DNA of 64,000 nucleotides, from the NCBI GenBank assembly GCA_015499995.1, contig JADNRV010000002.1, forward strand, positions 1,240,001 to 1,304,000. Direction: 5' to 3'. This DNA comes from Flammula alnicola (lineage: Eukaryota; Basidiomycota; Agaricomycetes; Agaricales; Strophariaceae). Position 1 is the stretch's first letter, and each line of letters opens with the position of its first letter. The notes beneath the pieces are model-generated. The model saw only the letters and a list, made by a program, of their open reading frames with translations, was not told where the DNA came from and did not search any database. This document shows positions 36,259-48,850 of the stretch, piece by piece. The translations under genes and the position numbers were made by a program.

Positions 36259-37614
36259 ATGCAGAGGACATCCTTGCCCCCTCCCCATCCCTCTCTCCCT
36301 CCACACCCATCCACATCGAGACCCAATCAACCTTCTCAATATACTCAGCCGAATGCCCCTTTTCCAACTTACTACAATTCCCACTATATCCAAGCTTACG
36401 CCCAACCACTACCGCAAGCACCTGCCGCTAATTATTATTCCAGCCATTCGATAGGCTTCAATGGCACATCACAGAAAAGCAGCAACAGTAGAGGAGAAGG
36501 AGCGAATGTCTTCCGCCCTTCCATGTCCACTTGGTACCAACCAGGCAGTAGTCGCTGCACACATCCTGGGTGTACTTTCACTGGCTCGCACAAAAGTGTG
36601 GAAGTGCATATGATGGATCGACATCTCATATACCCTCCTGGCTGGGAGAAGCGGAAGAAAAAGCCGGACTGGGATGCAGATCCTAGCTTGAAAGGGTTCG
36701 CCTATATCTATCTTTTTTTGCGAAGTTTTCTAACAGTTGCATTTCTCTGGCAGGAAGCCGATCCCTATCCAAGGGACAAATGTCATCCTAGACTCCCCAG
36801 AGGTTCTAGAGGCTTGGATAGCAGAGCGAAAAAGACGGTTCCCAACCTCCTCACGCGTCGAAGACAAAAAGCGCAAGCTGGAAGAAGCTGTAGCTCGAGG
36901 GCAGCTTGACCTCACTGGTGCTAGCTCAACGAAGCGACGGAAGGTTGAACACCAAGATAACCTCAAAGTTCAGAATGGGCGACAATTCTCAGGCGATCGC
37001 GGAAGGCATGGCCCCAGAAACAATCTCGAGCTTGCTAGGGTACCCGATTCGGGATGGGGTGCGAGGTCAAAAGGTAAAGAATTAGCGGCAGAAGTGGTTA
37101 AAATGGTGGTTTCGCCTCCGCCGTCACATTCTGAGTGTGGTAGCGACGGTGATGGGGAACCAGAGGCATTTTCTTCCAAAATTGCGCCCACAATCAAACC
37201 ACCAGCTGCCCTTGAAACAAAGGAAACCACTGTCGAACAGGACACTGCACCAGCATTCACCGGAGCTCATGCGAAACATGCTGGAAATCGCAAGAAAACT
37301 CAGCCTCAACAACCTAAACTGCCGCCACGAAACCCATTCGCTTCACGACCTACTCTCCTGCGCAATGTGAGTTATTAGTCTTGCTTAACACGAAGATCAT
37401 CTTTCTGACTGATTTGCAATTATAGCTGCTCCTTCCTGAAATACGAATAACAGTATCAAATCTCTCCCAAGCTATTCGATTTTTGGTGGATAATGACTTT
37501 CTACGTGATGTGGAGTTGAAGCCTGGGCAAGCGGTTGAGAGGAACAAAATACAAGTCATGGAACAGGACGGGGATGGGAAGGATAAATTAGTGGAATTGG
37601 CTTCCATTAGTTAG
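36259..37614 (+). CDS. NUFIP1/Rsa1-type box C/D snoRNP assembly factor
   Basis: A nuclear platform protein that works with Hit1 and the R2TP-Hsp90 system to assemble box C/D snoRNPs. The N-terminus is low complexity (Pro, Tyr, Gln). A C2H2 finger, C-T-H-P-G-C-T-F-T-G-S-H-K-S-V-E-V-H-M-M-D-R-H, is followed by Y-P-P-G-W-E-K-R. The NUFIP domain follows: I-P-I-Q-G-T-N-V-I-L-D-S-P-E-V, A-W-I-A-E-R-K-R-R-F-P-T. A basic linker leads to a final segment, I-R-F-L-V-D-N-D-F-L-R-D-V-E-L. Introns at about 36699-36754 and 37370-37425. The start at 36259 is the first ATG. Confidence 0.88.
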
Positions 37615-37647
37615 AATTTCATGTACCAGTTTAATTCTACAGTATTA

Positions 37648-40600
37648 TCATCGACTATCACTCGAAGACTCGCTATCACTGTCAGAGCCGTCTTCCTCCT
37701 CCATCTCACTGGGGTCGATCTCCATGACTTTTTGCGTCACTTCGAAACCCGCAGCTGTGAGTCCTTCGCCAATATCTTCTGCTTTCGCAGGTGCTGTGAC
37801 GACGACAGCGATCGAGGATGAGGAGTCAAATAGAGGTAAGAAATGCTTCTCAAGAGCAGCAAGGACATCTGCCTTGGTGACAACTTGATACTTCTCTAAA
37901 AGGTCAATTTGATGGGTCCTTGACACGCCTTTCAAGGCTTGATTCGTGAAGGATACAATCGCCTATAGAGAAAGAATGTGACTTTATGTCTGATTCGGGA
38001 ATGAATTTGATCTTACAGCTCGGCCAGCGGTAGACACATTCTTGGTGACTCCATATACAATGGTGCTCTTTGCGGCATCGAGAATAGTCTCGTCAAATTC
38101 AATCTATCCAGGGCAGTTAGGTATAAAAAAGGGTTTAGAGATATGAAAAACAGAAGACATACCGAACCGGAAACGAGGCCCCTGATCACTTCGGAAGCTT
38201 CTTCGAAGGCTTTCATACTGTTTGAGCTCTGAAACAAACACATGAGGCGCTTTCTCTTATGCTGACTGTGTCACTTACGCGGTAAAGAGAGAAATTGAGG
38301 AGTCCAGCTTCAACGTCCAGAGATGCGTATGCGCCATAGGCCAATCCGGAACCTCGAATGTAACGCTACGAAAATCTAAGAAAAGAGAGTACAAAATTCA
38401 GTTATAGCGAATTCGACTCACCCAGAGGTAGCTTTCTGTTGCATTGAGAACTTCGAGAGCAACACGGACAGCAGGGTATTCAGGATGATCAAATCCTTGA
38501 ATACCCTTTGTGGTATGAGTAACATAGGAACTTTCAATCGTCGGAAGGCTCATTACGATTGCCTGCAAGACTACAATGAGACCAAGGCTATGAGCCATAC
38601 GATTAATTGCTTGCCTTTCGGGCGATGTTCTTTCCGATGCCACTGAGGGTTTCTGATGCTAGAGGGACTGGAGACAATGGTACACTCTGTTGTGTTTCAT
38701 GAATGAATGAGATCGAGAACAAATTAGAATTATGGAAGCTTACTGGTATTGAAGATCCGAAGTATTTTTCCCAAGTACTTCTTGGCTCCTTCACGCTTAG
38801 AACATTTCCTGTTACTGAGAATCTAATGCCCGTAGGGTCTGTGACTATGTAAAAAGAGACTTTAAGACGTACTAACGCAGATAGAATAGCAAGAAACCTA
38901 CGGTATTTTCTAATTTCTTCAAAGTCTGCAATAACATCATTGGACGATTCTTGAAGTCGCTTGGCGAGTTTAGGGATGAATTCTGTCTGAGGAAGAACAC
39001 CTCCAGCTCGCGAGGTTGAGCTTTCTGAGTACAGCAAAGTAGCCCATAGAGACGAAAGGACGTTGCTTCCGTCTCGTTTCATCTCTGGAAGGGATTGTTG
39101 GATCTTAGCCAGAACAACTTGGATACTTTTGAAATGTGTAAGAACTAGGAACAGGGATATTGGCTATCCGTAGAGCTCACCGATCTTTGTCAAATTCTGC
39201 GCCATACACCAGGTCCTTAAGCCACGCGATCGCTTTTTCATAGAGAGCGGTTTCAACTTTGATGCTGACACGGAATGTGTCGGTAAAACAACTTGAAACT
39301 CCTAATCCAATTTCATAGGACACAGTCTCGTTATCAAGTTGGTTGATAACTTCTTCGTGTGTTAACTTGACTCCAGACTGCCGTTGAACTGGCAGGGAGA
39401 AGAACGAAGAAAGATAGGCAGACATGTACCTAATTAATGGTGTTGGAATTTGAGCGGATGAGAAAGAAAGGAGGTGTACTTACGGTCGGAGTCGATCTGG
39501 CAGTTTAGTCAGTGTAAAAATCGCATGCAATGACACGAAGTCAGACTAAAGAAAATTCAGACTTTTTGCGATAGAGATGTCTCGATAAACGAACCTCTAC
39601 ATGATCGTACTGCACGAAGAAGGGTAGTGGTTCTCCATCAGACCGGATGTGCTTGAATAAGGGATCATCGACCAAAGCTGGATACGCGACTTTCCGGCCT
39701 TGACCTGGCTCTTGTACGCTCTGGACTGGAATCCAGGATATGCTTTTGACGTCTGGTACAGAGAATGAAGTCAAGATATCGGTGGGAATAGGCCTGTCGT
39801 GTTCGGCTTTGGCTGCTTCCAACTCAAGTGCTGCTTTCTTCAGACCCTCAGGACCGAGTTTTGCCACCTGGGCCGCGACTCTCGCCTTCTCATCCTTTTC
39901 CAATTTTTCGGCGAGGGTTGCAGAAGGCTTTCCGATAATTACGATAGAGGCTGGTTCTACATAATATCTGTGACCGTTAGCTTTGGCGAGGTAAAATGAA
40001 GATAAGCATATTCACTTTGAAAGAAGGCTGGTCCATTGATCACTGGTCCAAGTTCGCAAGGCGTTATAGTAATTGATCTCATCCATCGATCCAAGAATTT
40101 CAGATCCATCTTCAGTGCCGTATAAGAAATCGGTGATGAGCGTGCCAGAGAAGGTGTCTCCTTTAGCTGATTCCAACTTGCTGCGTAGCTAGAGCAAGGC
40201 ACCGGCATGAAATTCAGCTCCGTCTACCGCGAAACCGACTCTGCATACCTGTCGTTCGTCTCTGTTAATGACCATTTCCATCCGCTGCATGTCTATACCA
40301 TCTTCGACTATTCGCTGTAAACTTGATCTAAGTTTCCCGTTGAAACTGTCAAGATGTTCTCTTGGGACAGATCCAACGTAGATAGGAAGATTCACGGAAG
40401 TTGCCCGTGTATCTTCACTGAAGTATATATAAGAACTGTAAAAGAAGTGCGCAGGTCAGGACTGAAGGGAAAATATAAACCGCTCAGAGACCCACCAGAG
40501 GGGAGACTCAATTTCAACAAACTCCTTGTTAAGAGGAGCGACGGCCGAGGATGTGAGGTATGTTCCAAGAATATCCAGTGCTTTTCTTTCGAGGAATGCA

Positions 40601-41933
40601 TTCGGGGGTGGGCCCAGAAAGTTGACGATCAATTCACCCATGCCTAAGTATCACAAGATTAGATAAAGGTTCAAAGATAGAGACAGATGACGTGCTTTCA
40701 TCTTGTTCGGGAAACTCGACGACGTCTTTGGCGGTGGTAGCTATAGGCTTGCGCAGTGCACTTGCAGTTTCTACGAAAGGTCGCTTCCAACCTTCTGGGT
40801 GCGTTCCTCGGTTTTGCTCATGGGCAATAAGAATGGGTTCCACTTGTTCCTGAACCACACGTAACAATGATGATGTTCCGCTGGAAAGCTTTCCGGCCAC
40901 GATGAGAGCGAGATTATGAGGTACGTAGTAGCTTGCGTGATAGGCACGAACTAGGTGTCGTCAGTAATCGTTATCATGGACTCGAAGTATATTTACTTTG
41001 TTCGGGTGTTAGTACGCGTAGAGCATCCATCAATCCTCCGGTTTCACTGCGATATCCGCTGCCAGGAGGGTCAAGCAACCTCTGTAAGCTGTGAGAATTA
41101 ATGATTAATGGTTCAACTGCACGCAGGGATGACAAGAGCGAACCGAAGAGCCATGAGATCACCCGATGTATTCTCCCTTCCTTGCATTTCACTGTACACA
41201 ACGCCAGAATCTTGACCATTGGGATCAATATGATGGACCTGGGCGCATCGCCACTGGTTAGATAGAGCACATCAAATTACATGATAATAATTGACCTCTG
41301 TGACAAAACTAATCATGCGATGTCAGAAACTAGCGATTAGGGGGAATTTGAAGGAAGACCCACCCAGCTTTCGTAATTGTGGGATACAATATATGATCCA
41401 CGTAAATTGGGAGGAGTTGGAGGAATCCCTGTTCTCCTGCAGTTGACACAGTATACGCGGTGTGATCAGTATCCGTCCATGCATTTGTTCCGTTTGAAAA
41501 GCCACGATTGGCGAGGAGATCTAGGATGCCTTTGTAAGGAAACTTCTCAGAGCCCATAAACACCAGACTGAGAAAGGCATAGTGAGAGACATGGCAAGGC
41601 TCTCAAAGGGGTGCGTACTGTTCCAAGGTGTGAGGACACCCAGAATCATCGAAAACTTCAGAATTATGTGAGGACGTAGAAGTTGTGTATAAGAAAGGCG
41701 CTTACTTTCTGTCGCCACAACAAAATAACCATTCACGATCGGCGCTATTAATGTAGAGTATTAAGGCGTATTTTGAAGTATCAATAATCCAAACATGTAC
41801 CTTCGTAATCAAGATGAATGACTGTTAAACCAGTAACACGGCTCTTCCATTTGGAAACAACGACATCAGTGAAGTCCAATTTTACGCGCTTGATCAAGTC
41901 ATAATTCCCAAACCTCTCGGTAAGTTGAGTCAT
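37648..41933 (-). CDS. M16 family metalloprotease (Sdd3/YOL098C type)
   Basis: A zinc metallopeptidase of the pitrilysin/presequence-protease clan. The N-terminal half has the inverted zinc motif H-T-L-E-H (its final His codon is split by an intron near 41600), then M-G-S-E-K-F-P-Y-K-G-I-L-D-L-L-A-N-R, W-T-D-T-D-H-T-A-Y-T and V-V-Y-S-E-M-Q-G-R-E-N. The C-terminal inactive half has I-P-V-Q-S-V-Q-E-P-G-Q-G and ends in a highly acidic Asp/Ser/Glu tail. At least 15 exons; all those checked keep the frame. I start at 41933 (M-T-Q-L-T-E-R-F-G-N) because the family begins there. An in-frame ATG at 42125 would add 64 Arg/Ser-rich residues resembling a mitochondrial presequence. Confidence 0.86.
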
Positions 41934-42369
41934 TGGGGCAGGTGGAAGGCGTGCAGTGGCAGCAGTGCTTCGGAAATCTTGGGCGGTTGCGTGTCTTGCC
42001 CGGAAGAGGAAGTCACGGTAATTTGGTTGGAGTTTTGATCGATGGGATTTGAGTCGAGCAGTGGTGGAGGCCCCAAGGTTCAGTACAGAGGAAAGACGTC
42101 TCGCAAAAGGAGAGAGGCCTTGCATAAATCCCTTGGTAGAAATCCCGACGCACAAGACCAGAGGAAGCTTAACGGTGACACGCACAGTGACGCACTACCA
42201 TTTCCAGTAAAAGTATAAATTAGTCATTTGTTGATGTTACGTAATATCTCGTTACCTTTCATTTTCCAACGACTCAGAAGCTCTCAGAACGCTGCTGCTC
42301 AAACGCTTACTGGCAGCTGTGCCTGCTGGTCTGAAATATCATCATTTCATCTCCCAGAGGCCATTAAGC

Positions 42370-44104
42370 ATGACCACGAACACTCAAATACATTACGAAC
42401 TGACTCCAGAGCAACTGGCCCTCGCGGAGGCGCGGAAGGAGAAAAAACTAAAGCAAGCACTTGCAGCGGAAGCCCTGGCCAAGGCAACCGGAAGCACACT
42501 GCTCTCTCGCCCATGGTTAACTCTACCGCATCCTCAGAGATCAGAAAAAGTAGACGAACGCTCCTACCAAGTCAAGATATTTTCATGGAATGTCTGTTGA
42601 CCTCCCTTCCATGCGTCGCGTCAGGAGAACTAAACTGCCCTTGTTAAGCTTCTTGCGCAATGTCTAATTCGTAAGACAGTCATAATCTGCACAATATTTT
42701 CTTTTCGCCTTCTCTTAACTTTGAATACTACAGGAAGAGAATTATTCCCGACCAGCGATTGTCTGAAAGCCAATCAAAGAGAATCCATTATCCATGCAGA
42801 AATTCGCCGGCAAGATGCTCAAATCATCTGCCTCCAAGTACGTAATTGTTATATCTCTGGTTATTAATAACTATTCATGAACGATGACCCCATCAGGAAG
42901 TGGACCGCTTGGAAAGGCTATTACCTATGCTCGAAGATGCTGGCTATTCGCCTCACTACGCATCAGGTCCTCGCAAGAGGCATGGATGTTTGATCGCTTT
43001 TAAGAAAGACTCATTTTCCCTGGTCTCGGAAAACATTGTCTATTACGATGACCAACACATCGGAACAGGCAACGCACAGGATCGGATCGGGGCAACCTTC
43101 AAAACCAGAAACATCGGATACATGATGGCTCTGAGGAGTAACAAGGATGAAAAGGAAGGTGTTGTCGTCGCGACAACTCACCTATTTTGGCATCCTAGGT
43201 AGGTAAATTACTCGCTTTCTGTGTATAATGTAGCTCATGAGTCGTCGATGAAGGTATACCTATGAAAGATTAAGGTACGTTGAGTTTGATAATGGGGAAC
43301 ATGTTATATGACAAAAGGATAACAGACAGTCTGCCATTCTTGTGCGAGAGACTTCTGCATTAAGGAGACAACTGGCTGTTGACGAATGGCCTTGTATAAT
43401 AGCAGGAGGTAAACTCTTACTGCAATTCTCAGATATTTCGCGAACACCCGGATAACATGTTTCACAGATTTTAATTTTACACCCAGTGACCCAGCATATT
43501 CACTCCTAACCGGCGATGCGCTTCTGCCTTCGCAAGAGGAAGTAATTCCTTATTCTATGGTCGTCCATTCGTCCTTGGATCCTACCATTCTGATAAATGT
43601 TCCTCCTTCCGCCATGGCAGCCGAGGGCGATGAAACTGAGGACATCGATCCAGATCGCCATATCACCAACGCCAGAGCACCAGTTGATGAAGATGGCCTT
43701 CTCAGTATTCCAGAGCTTGTTGATTGGTTCTCCAAGTTGCCTAAGGTTCGAAGCGCTTATAACGACGGGTTGCGCGAAACCCGGCAACTTGGCAGGAATA
43801 TACCGACCTATGGAACACGAGTTGGATTACCATCAGGGAGATATGGCGCCGACGAACCCGAGTATACTAGTTATACTCATTATTGGCAAGCAGTTTTAGG
43901 TACAACCTTTCAGTTCCTAACTTCATCACGTCTGGCTAAAATTCGTGGTCAGATTATATCTTTATCCTTGATCCATCAGACAGGCCTATCAGCGTTTCCG
44001 GACTTTTGACACCACTGACAGCAGAAGATATGGCGCCGGGCCTCCCACAAAAGCGTGTGTCAGGAAGTGACCACACGTGTTTGGTCGCAGAATTGACTTG
44101 GTAG
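42370..44104 (+). CDS. Ngl2/Angel-type endonuclease-exonuclease-phosphatase RNA nuclease
   Basis: The protein carries the CCR4-like EEP nuclease fold. An N-terminal coiled coil rich in Ala, Glu and Lys precedes V-K-I-F-S-W-N-L-L-A-Q-C-L-I-R. Then I-I-C-L-Q-E-V-D-R-L (catalytic Glu), G-C-L-I-A-F-K-K, V-V-A-T-T-H-L-F-W-H-P, I-I-A-G-D-F-N-F-T-P, Y-I-F-I-L-D-P and S-G-S-D-H-T-C-L-V-A (terminal Asp-His). There are eight or so exons, including a 21-nt exon at 43254-43274 (Y-T-Y-E-R-L). Yeast Ngl2 trims 5.8S rRNA, and a related role is plausible. It is divergent from the M16 gene, with a short spacer. Confidence 0.9.
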
Positions 44105-44283
44105 ATAGAATAATTATTTTCAAGTTATCATACACTTGGTGGTAAAAAAAATCAATTGTATAGAATGAATGTGCAAGCATTGAAGCGCAAAGAGAGCGAG
44201 GTGTGTAAAATAATGGGTCGGCTATGAATGTCAACTGTCCATGATCCATCTAAAATGAAAGTGCCAAACAATAATAAAAGATA

Positions 44284-47200
44284 TCAACCTCGTGCAGCTC
44301 TGTCAGAGCCTGCCAAAAGACTGTCGAATAAACCACCCGCCGAAGCCTCGTTTCGCAGTTGAATCATGTAAACGATGCCTGTACGGGCACCTTTGTCACT
44401 CAACTCTATAGCAACGCCGGTTTTTCCCACCCGTTCTACACCGTCTGTAAGCACAATGGTTGAGATAAGCACAGATTTGTCCTTATTCTCAGCTTCCACG
44501 ACAAGCTGTTTGACATTAGTGGGCTCTTGACGATATAGTTTGAGCTTCGCGGATCCCAACGACTTCCACTGAGCATGATGTTGTTGCAGGAAGACTTTGC
44601 ACTTCATCTGTGCTGATATAGTGGAAACAACAGGGCCTAGGTTCTGAGGTTCTTGTATTGGTGAATTAGGGGGACTTGGCTCGTTTATGGGTATTTCTGC
44701 CATGGAAACTGCTCGCGCCTGAGCAGATGGCAACAGAGGACGAGCTTGCGGGACCTGCAACCCCCCAGCAAAAGAGTTGTTCCTCGGCATCGCGACCATG
44801 CCATTAGGATAGGGCATGTTGTTGGGATGGCCAGGAGGTAAAGAAGGTAACGGTGGGGCATGACCAGGTATGTCATGCTGGGAATATTGAGAACGAAGAG
44901 AATGGATGGAAGGGCTTTTACGAATATCAGGCCCAAAAGTAGGCTCAGATGGTGGCCTTGGAGGAGGAAAACCTCCGGGTGGTCCGGGTTGAGCGCGAGC
45001 GTTTGGGTTGAGTGGATACATTGGTTGTTGCATCGGTCCGCTATTCCCATTGAAGGGCATTGCACCGTAATGCGCATTTAGCGGTGGAAAGCTTGGACCA
45101 GCTGGAGAATCATTATTGGGCCCTGGCAGATAACTAGTGCTTCTCGCAGGCGGGATCACACCGTTTGGAACGAACGAGGGACCCCGTTGAAACGGTTGTG
45201 CAGAAGCTGATGGTCGAAGAAAGGGCGCGGCTGGTAAACCAGGGTTACTTGATGGGGGTTCAGGTCGGTTCTGATGTGGAGGAAGAGGTCTGCCTTCTGA
45301 AGTTTGGTATGCTGGCGGCGGCGGGTCTGACGAACTTCCAGCTTGGTCTTGCCGAACGGGAACCGCTGGCGACATAGACCGTTGTCTGAGCGGGCTCATA
45401 CTGCCGCTCCTTTCCGGTAATGGAGCACTGGCTGGCGGCGTCGCAAACCCACCATTGGATTGTAGACGAGACAATGTGTTCAACGATGGCATAGGCGGCG
45501 GGGGTTGCTTAGACAGGGGCGGCACTGTGTGATACACATCTCAGCCAAAACGGCGGATAAAAGGATATTTCAGACGCACATGAGCCAGAAAATTCAATGC
45601 ACTCCTTGAGATGCGCCATCAAAGCGTTTCGTCCCTCCCTTGTGTCTGACTCTAGAATCAGGAATTCCTTTCTCATGATAGCCACTTGAACAGCATTTTC
45701 TGCACAAGGCGGGATGCTGTGAAAACACAATATAATCTAGTACACAAATGTGCTGACCTTGGCCGTTCACTTCCGACACCCGTAAAACTTTCCCTGCCAG
45801 TGGCGGATAACAAAGCCACATATCTGCACCTTCTTTGCCAAGTTTCTCCCGATCTTCAGGTAAAATTCTTTCACAGACCAAAAACAGGTCTGAAAGAAGG
45901 AAGATGTGACCACGACGGTGAACAACTTCAGCACCCGTTGCCGTGGCGTAAAACGGATTACAACGTCAACTGATGTGCGCAATTCACGAGTGAAGGTCAA
46001 CGATGGAGGAGACATCTGCAATTTGACAGCCTAAAGGATATCAGATAGGTATCACAACACTGCAAAGAAGGCATACCTTTGGCGTCATTGTGAAGATATC
46101 GAGAGTGCGATCAGTAGCGAGTCTGCGCTCCAGATCGGAAATGGGCATGGCGAGTGTTTGAGTGGAAGCACGACTGAGGGACGTGGCTTGGGATTCACGA
46201 GATGAACGTTCCCTATGAAGATATTAAGATTAAACGATTGCATCTTCGTAAATTTAAGTCCACCCACCCTCCGGAAACGCTGCCATGGTTCGAGCTCGTC
46301 TCGCTACCCGTTTTGGCATCGCTCTCGATTGAACGCAAGAGGTTGGCAGCCGGGGTTGGAGGATTTAGTGCCAAATTTTGCATGTCGATGACAACTTCAT
46401 CCTCAGTTTCCAATGGAGAGGTCTCTGATTGTTGATCTCCGACTTTGATCATGCTTCGGCCTTCCAAAGTATCCAGAAGGTCGTTAAGTGTGTCCACCGC
46501 GCCGACAAGAAGACGATTGTCCGTGTTCTTCAGCAGGCGATTATATAACTTTAGGTAATACTTCAAGCGCGTCTTGGGGAGGAGAAATAGAGAATCCAAT
46601 GTCCATATGCCCGCGTTCGATGGAGCTTGATTAGTCGATGAGAATTGCACCAGAATGGGCTCCAATCGTGCATTTGACTGGACAGGCTGCCATGTGTCAA
46701 AACCGAAGCAATATTTGGTGCAGTACGTCTCGTAAGGTCTCTTGAGGTCGTCAATCTGTGAAAAGTGAGCATGGCGATGGCAAAATGATCAAGATATTGC
46801 CTACCCATTTGATAAGCAATCCCCCCAACTCCCCTGCTGACTTTGGATCCGCGTTTATGTCCTTCAATTTCTGGAATTTACGTAAGTAACAATTGTGATC
46901 ATGGTGTTCGTCACGTACAGCGTGCAAGCCACGATTTGCTTTGTAGATCCCTTCAATACTTCTGAACATGGAATCGAGTTCTGGAGGAGGCAGATTGGAC
47001 CGGGACCATGCCGCAGCTACTTTCTAAGGAGGAACGATCAGCGTAAAGGCGGCCAAGAAAGAGGGGTGCCTTGCCCGTATAATTCCTGTCAGTTGATCTA
47101 CGAATATCTTCTCGGTCTCGACGAGATCTGTGAGGGGATTGGCCCTCTTGTGTTTGCCATCTGGGGCGGAAGGGCTGCTTGGAGTCGTTGGGGTCGGAGG

Positions 47201-47486
47201 TGCGCTCAGGCCTAAAGGGGAATTATTAAAAAGGGCAACATAGCATACAGCTTTCCTGCAACCTACCTCCTCCGTATGAACTTGAAGGAGGCAATGTGAG
47301 AGTCTGGGGACCAGCTGAGAAGGATAGAGAGTCAGAGATGAATTGATCTTCTTTCGGAGGAGGTAGAGGGGGAGAAGGCAGGGAAGGGTCATTGGGGAAT
47401 GGAGGCGGCAGAGGAGGCAATTTAAGGTCATCCCTAGGCGAGGGGGCGCGAGAATTCGGAAGGTGATCTACGAGGAGGCCGTTCAT
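44284..47486 (-). CDS. Rho guanine nucleotide exchange factor (DH-PH) with a C-terminal PH-like domain
   Basis: It activates Rho-type GTPases at the cell cortex. The N-terminus is Pro-rich (from 47486: M-N-G-L-L-V-D-H-L-P). The DH domain includes T-D-L-V-E-T-E-K-I-F-V-D-Q-L, L-D-S-M-F-R-S-I-E-G-I-Y-K-A-N-R and L-L-P-K-T-R-L-K-Y-Y-L-K-L-Y-N-R-L-L-K. A PH domain follows with I-F-L-L-S-D-L-F-L-V-C-E-R, then a Pro/Ser-rich region of over 250 residues. The last 110 residues (C-K-V-F-L-Q-Q-H-H-A-Q-W, A-K-L-K-L-Y-R-Q) look like a WH1/RanBD/PH-like fold. No calponin domain as in Cdc24 was seen. An upstream in-frame extension to 47555 exists and is less likely. Confidence 0.83.
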
Positions 47487-47719
47487 AAGGATCGAATTAA
47501 AGAGAGAAATATCGGATAAAGGGATGGAGGAGCCAACGCCGACGATGACGAGCACAACTGGCGGCGACGACTCTCACAGCAAGCCGACTCCAAGTCGCAA
47601 CAAGGTCAAGGTTGCAATCATTTTCACAAATTTGTCCCATTTGACAGGTCCACATCAGTTCTCGCCACGTGACCCTTCCCACGTTGTGCCTTCCATCCAT
47701 TAAATCATCCATTTCCATC

Positions 47720-48630
47720 ATGGCAGACCACACTCAACCCCCAAGAAAGGTCTCCAATGTCCTCCAGTACAATCCCTTCTGGATGGACTCTGTGTTCAGG
47801 TCAAAGACAATAACAGAAGCCCTTCTCTCACCGGAGCGCGAAGCCGGAAACATCACTCCTCACGATTATGAAGCTTCCCTCAACTTCCTCCCGAACTATC
47901 ACCGCCAATATCCTGTCTGTTCTTGCGTCGTGTTTTCTTTCCGCTAGCTCATGCCATCCTCATTTCTCTGATCTCAGGTGCTAGGCGCAGTTGCTGCGAC
48001 GGCTTTGATCTACTCTTTCCGGAGTCCCAAATGGAATCAAGTCAAAAGCGCCGCGACCATCTTCACGTTTGGATTCGGTGGTTACGGTTTTGGCAAAATG
48101 GCCTTCCTTAGTGCCCACTTCAATTATCTGCGTTCAATTGAAAACCCTCATGGTTTCCAGAAAGCTATGGAACACGTACAGGCGCAGGTCGGTGCCCCTA
48201 AGGCCGGCATTATAATCGAGCGCCCCTACGAAATATCTCCAGACGACCTTGACCCTGATCACACCCCGGACAATGGTAGTTCATGTTCGCCCGTGTTCAT
48301 AGCAACATAAGGCTAACTCTCTCTCCAGAGTCTCAACTTATTCTTCCAACAGCTTCAGATTCACAATCAGGTAAAGCTCCTGCCCAGAAGCCGCACACTA
48401 AATGGGACGAAATTCGAGCGGCTAACAACCGTACGGCTCAAAATTCCTCGTGGGACAGTCTCCGCCAGAAACATGAAAGAGAAGCTGTGAAGCCCAAAGC
48501 AAATGAGGATAGTTTATGGGATGTCGACGCTCCTGCCGAAAAAGTAGACACAGACCAATATGCCAGCAGTGACGCCCATGACGCCGGTGATAAATATCGC
48601 GATAATCAGAAAATCAACCGTAGCAGATAA
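47720..48630 (+). CDS. OCIA-domain mitochondrial/endosomal membrane protein
   Basis: The OCIA domain is seen as residues about 40-120: L-S-P-E-R-E-A-G-N, Y-E-A-S-L-N-F-L-P-N-Y-H-R-Q-Y-P, then after an intron V-L-G-A-V-A-A-T-A-L-I-Y-S-F-R, and F-G-F-G-G-Y-G-F-G-K-M-A-F, with two hydrophobic hairpin segments. The C-terminal third is charged and contains K-W-D-E-I-R-A-A-N-N and W-D-S-L-R-Q-K-H-E. OCIAD proteins act in mitochondrial inner-membrane assembly in animals. The fungal role is inferred only. Two introns (about 47912-47978, 48275-48328). Confidence 0.85.
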
Positions 48631-48850
48631 TACATGACTTTCAATAGCAAAAAGAAAGATTTTTTTTACTAACTACGTGATTTTACATTTCTTGTCCGGA
48701 TCAGCAAAACCGAAAGAACGGTAGGTATAAGTACAGACAATGGTTATCTGATGAGCTAACAAAAATAAAATTACAATGGGAACGGTGCGACAGAATAGTC
48801 GCAGAAAATGAATTTATCGAGCATCCAGGTCTAAAAGAAAGAAATCGTGT

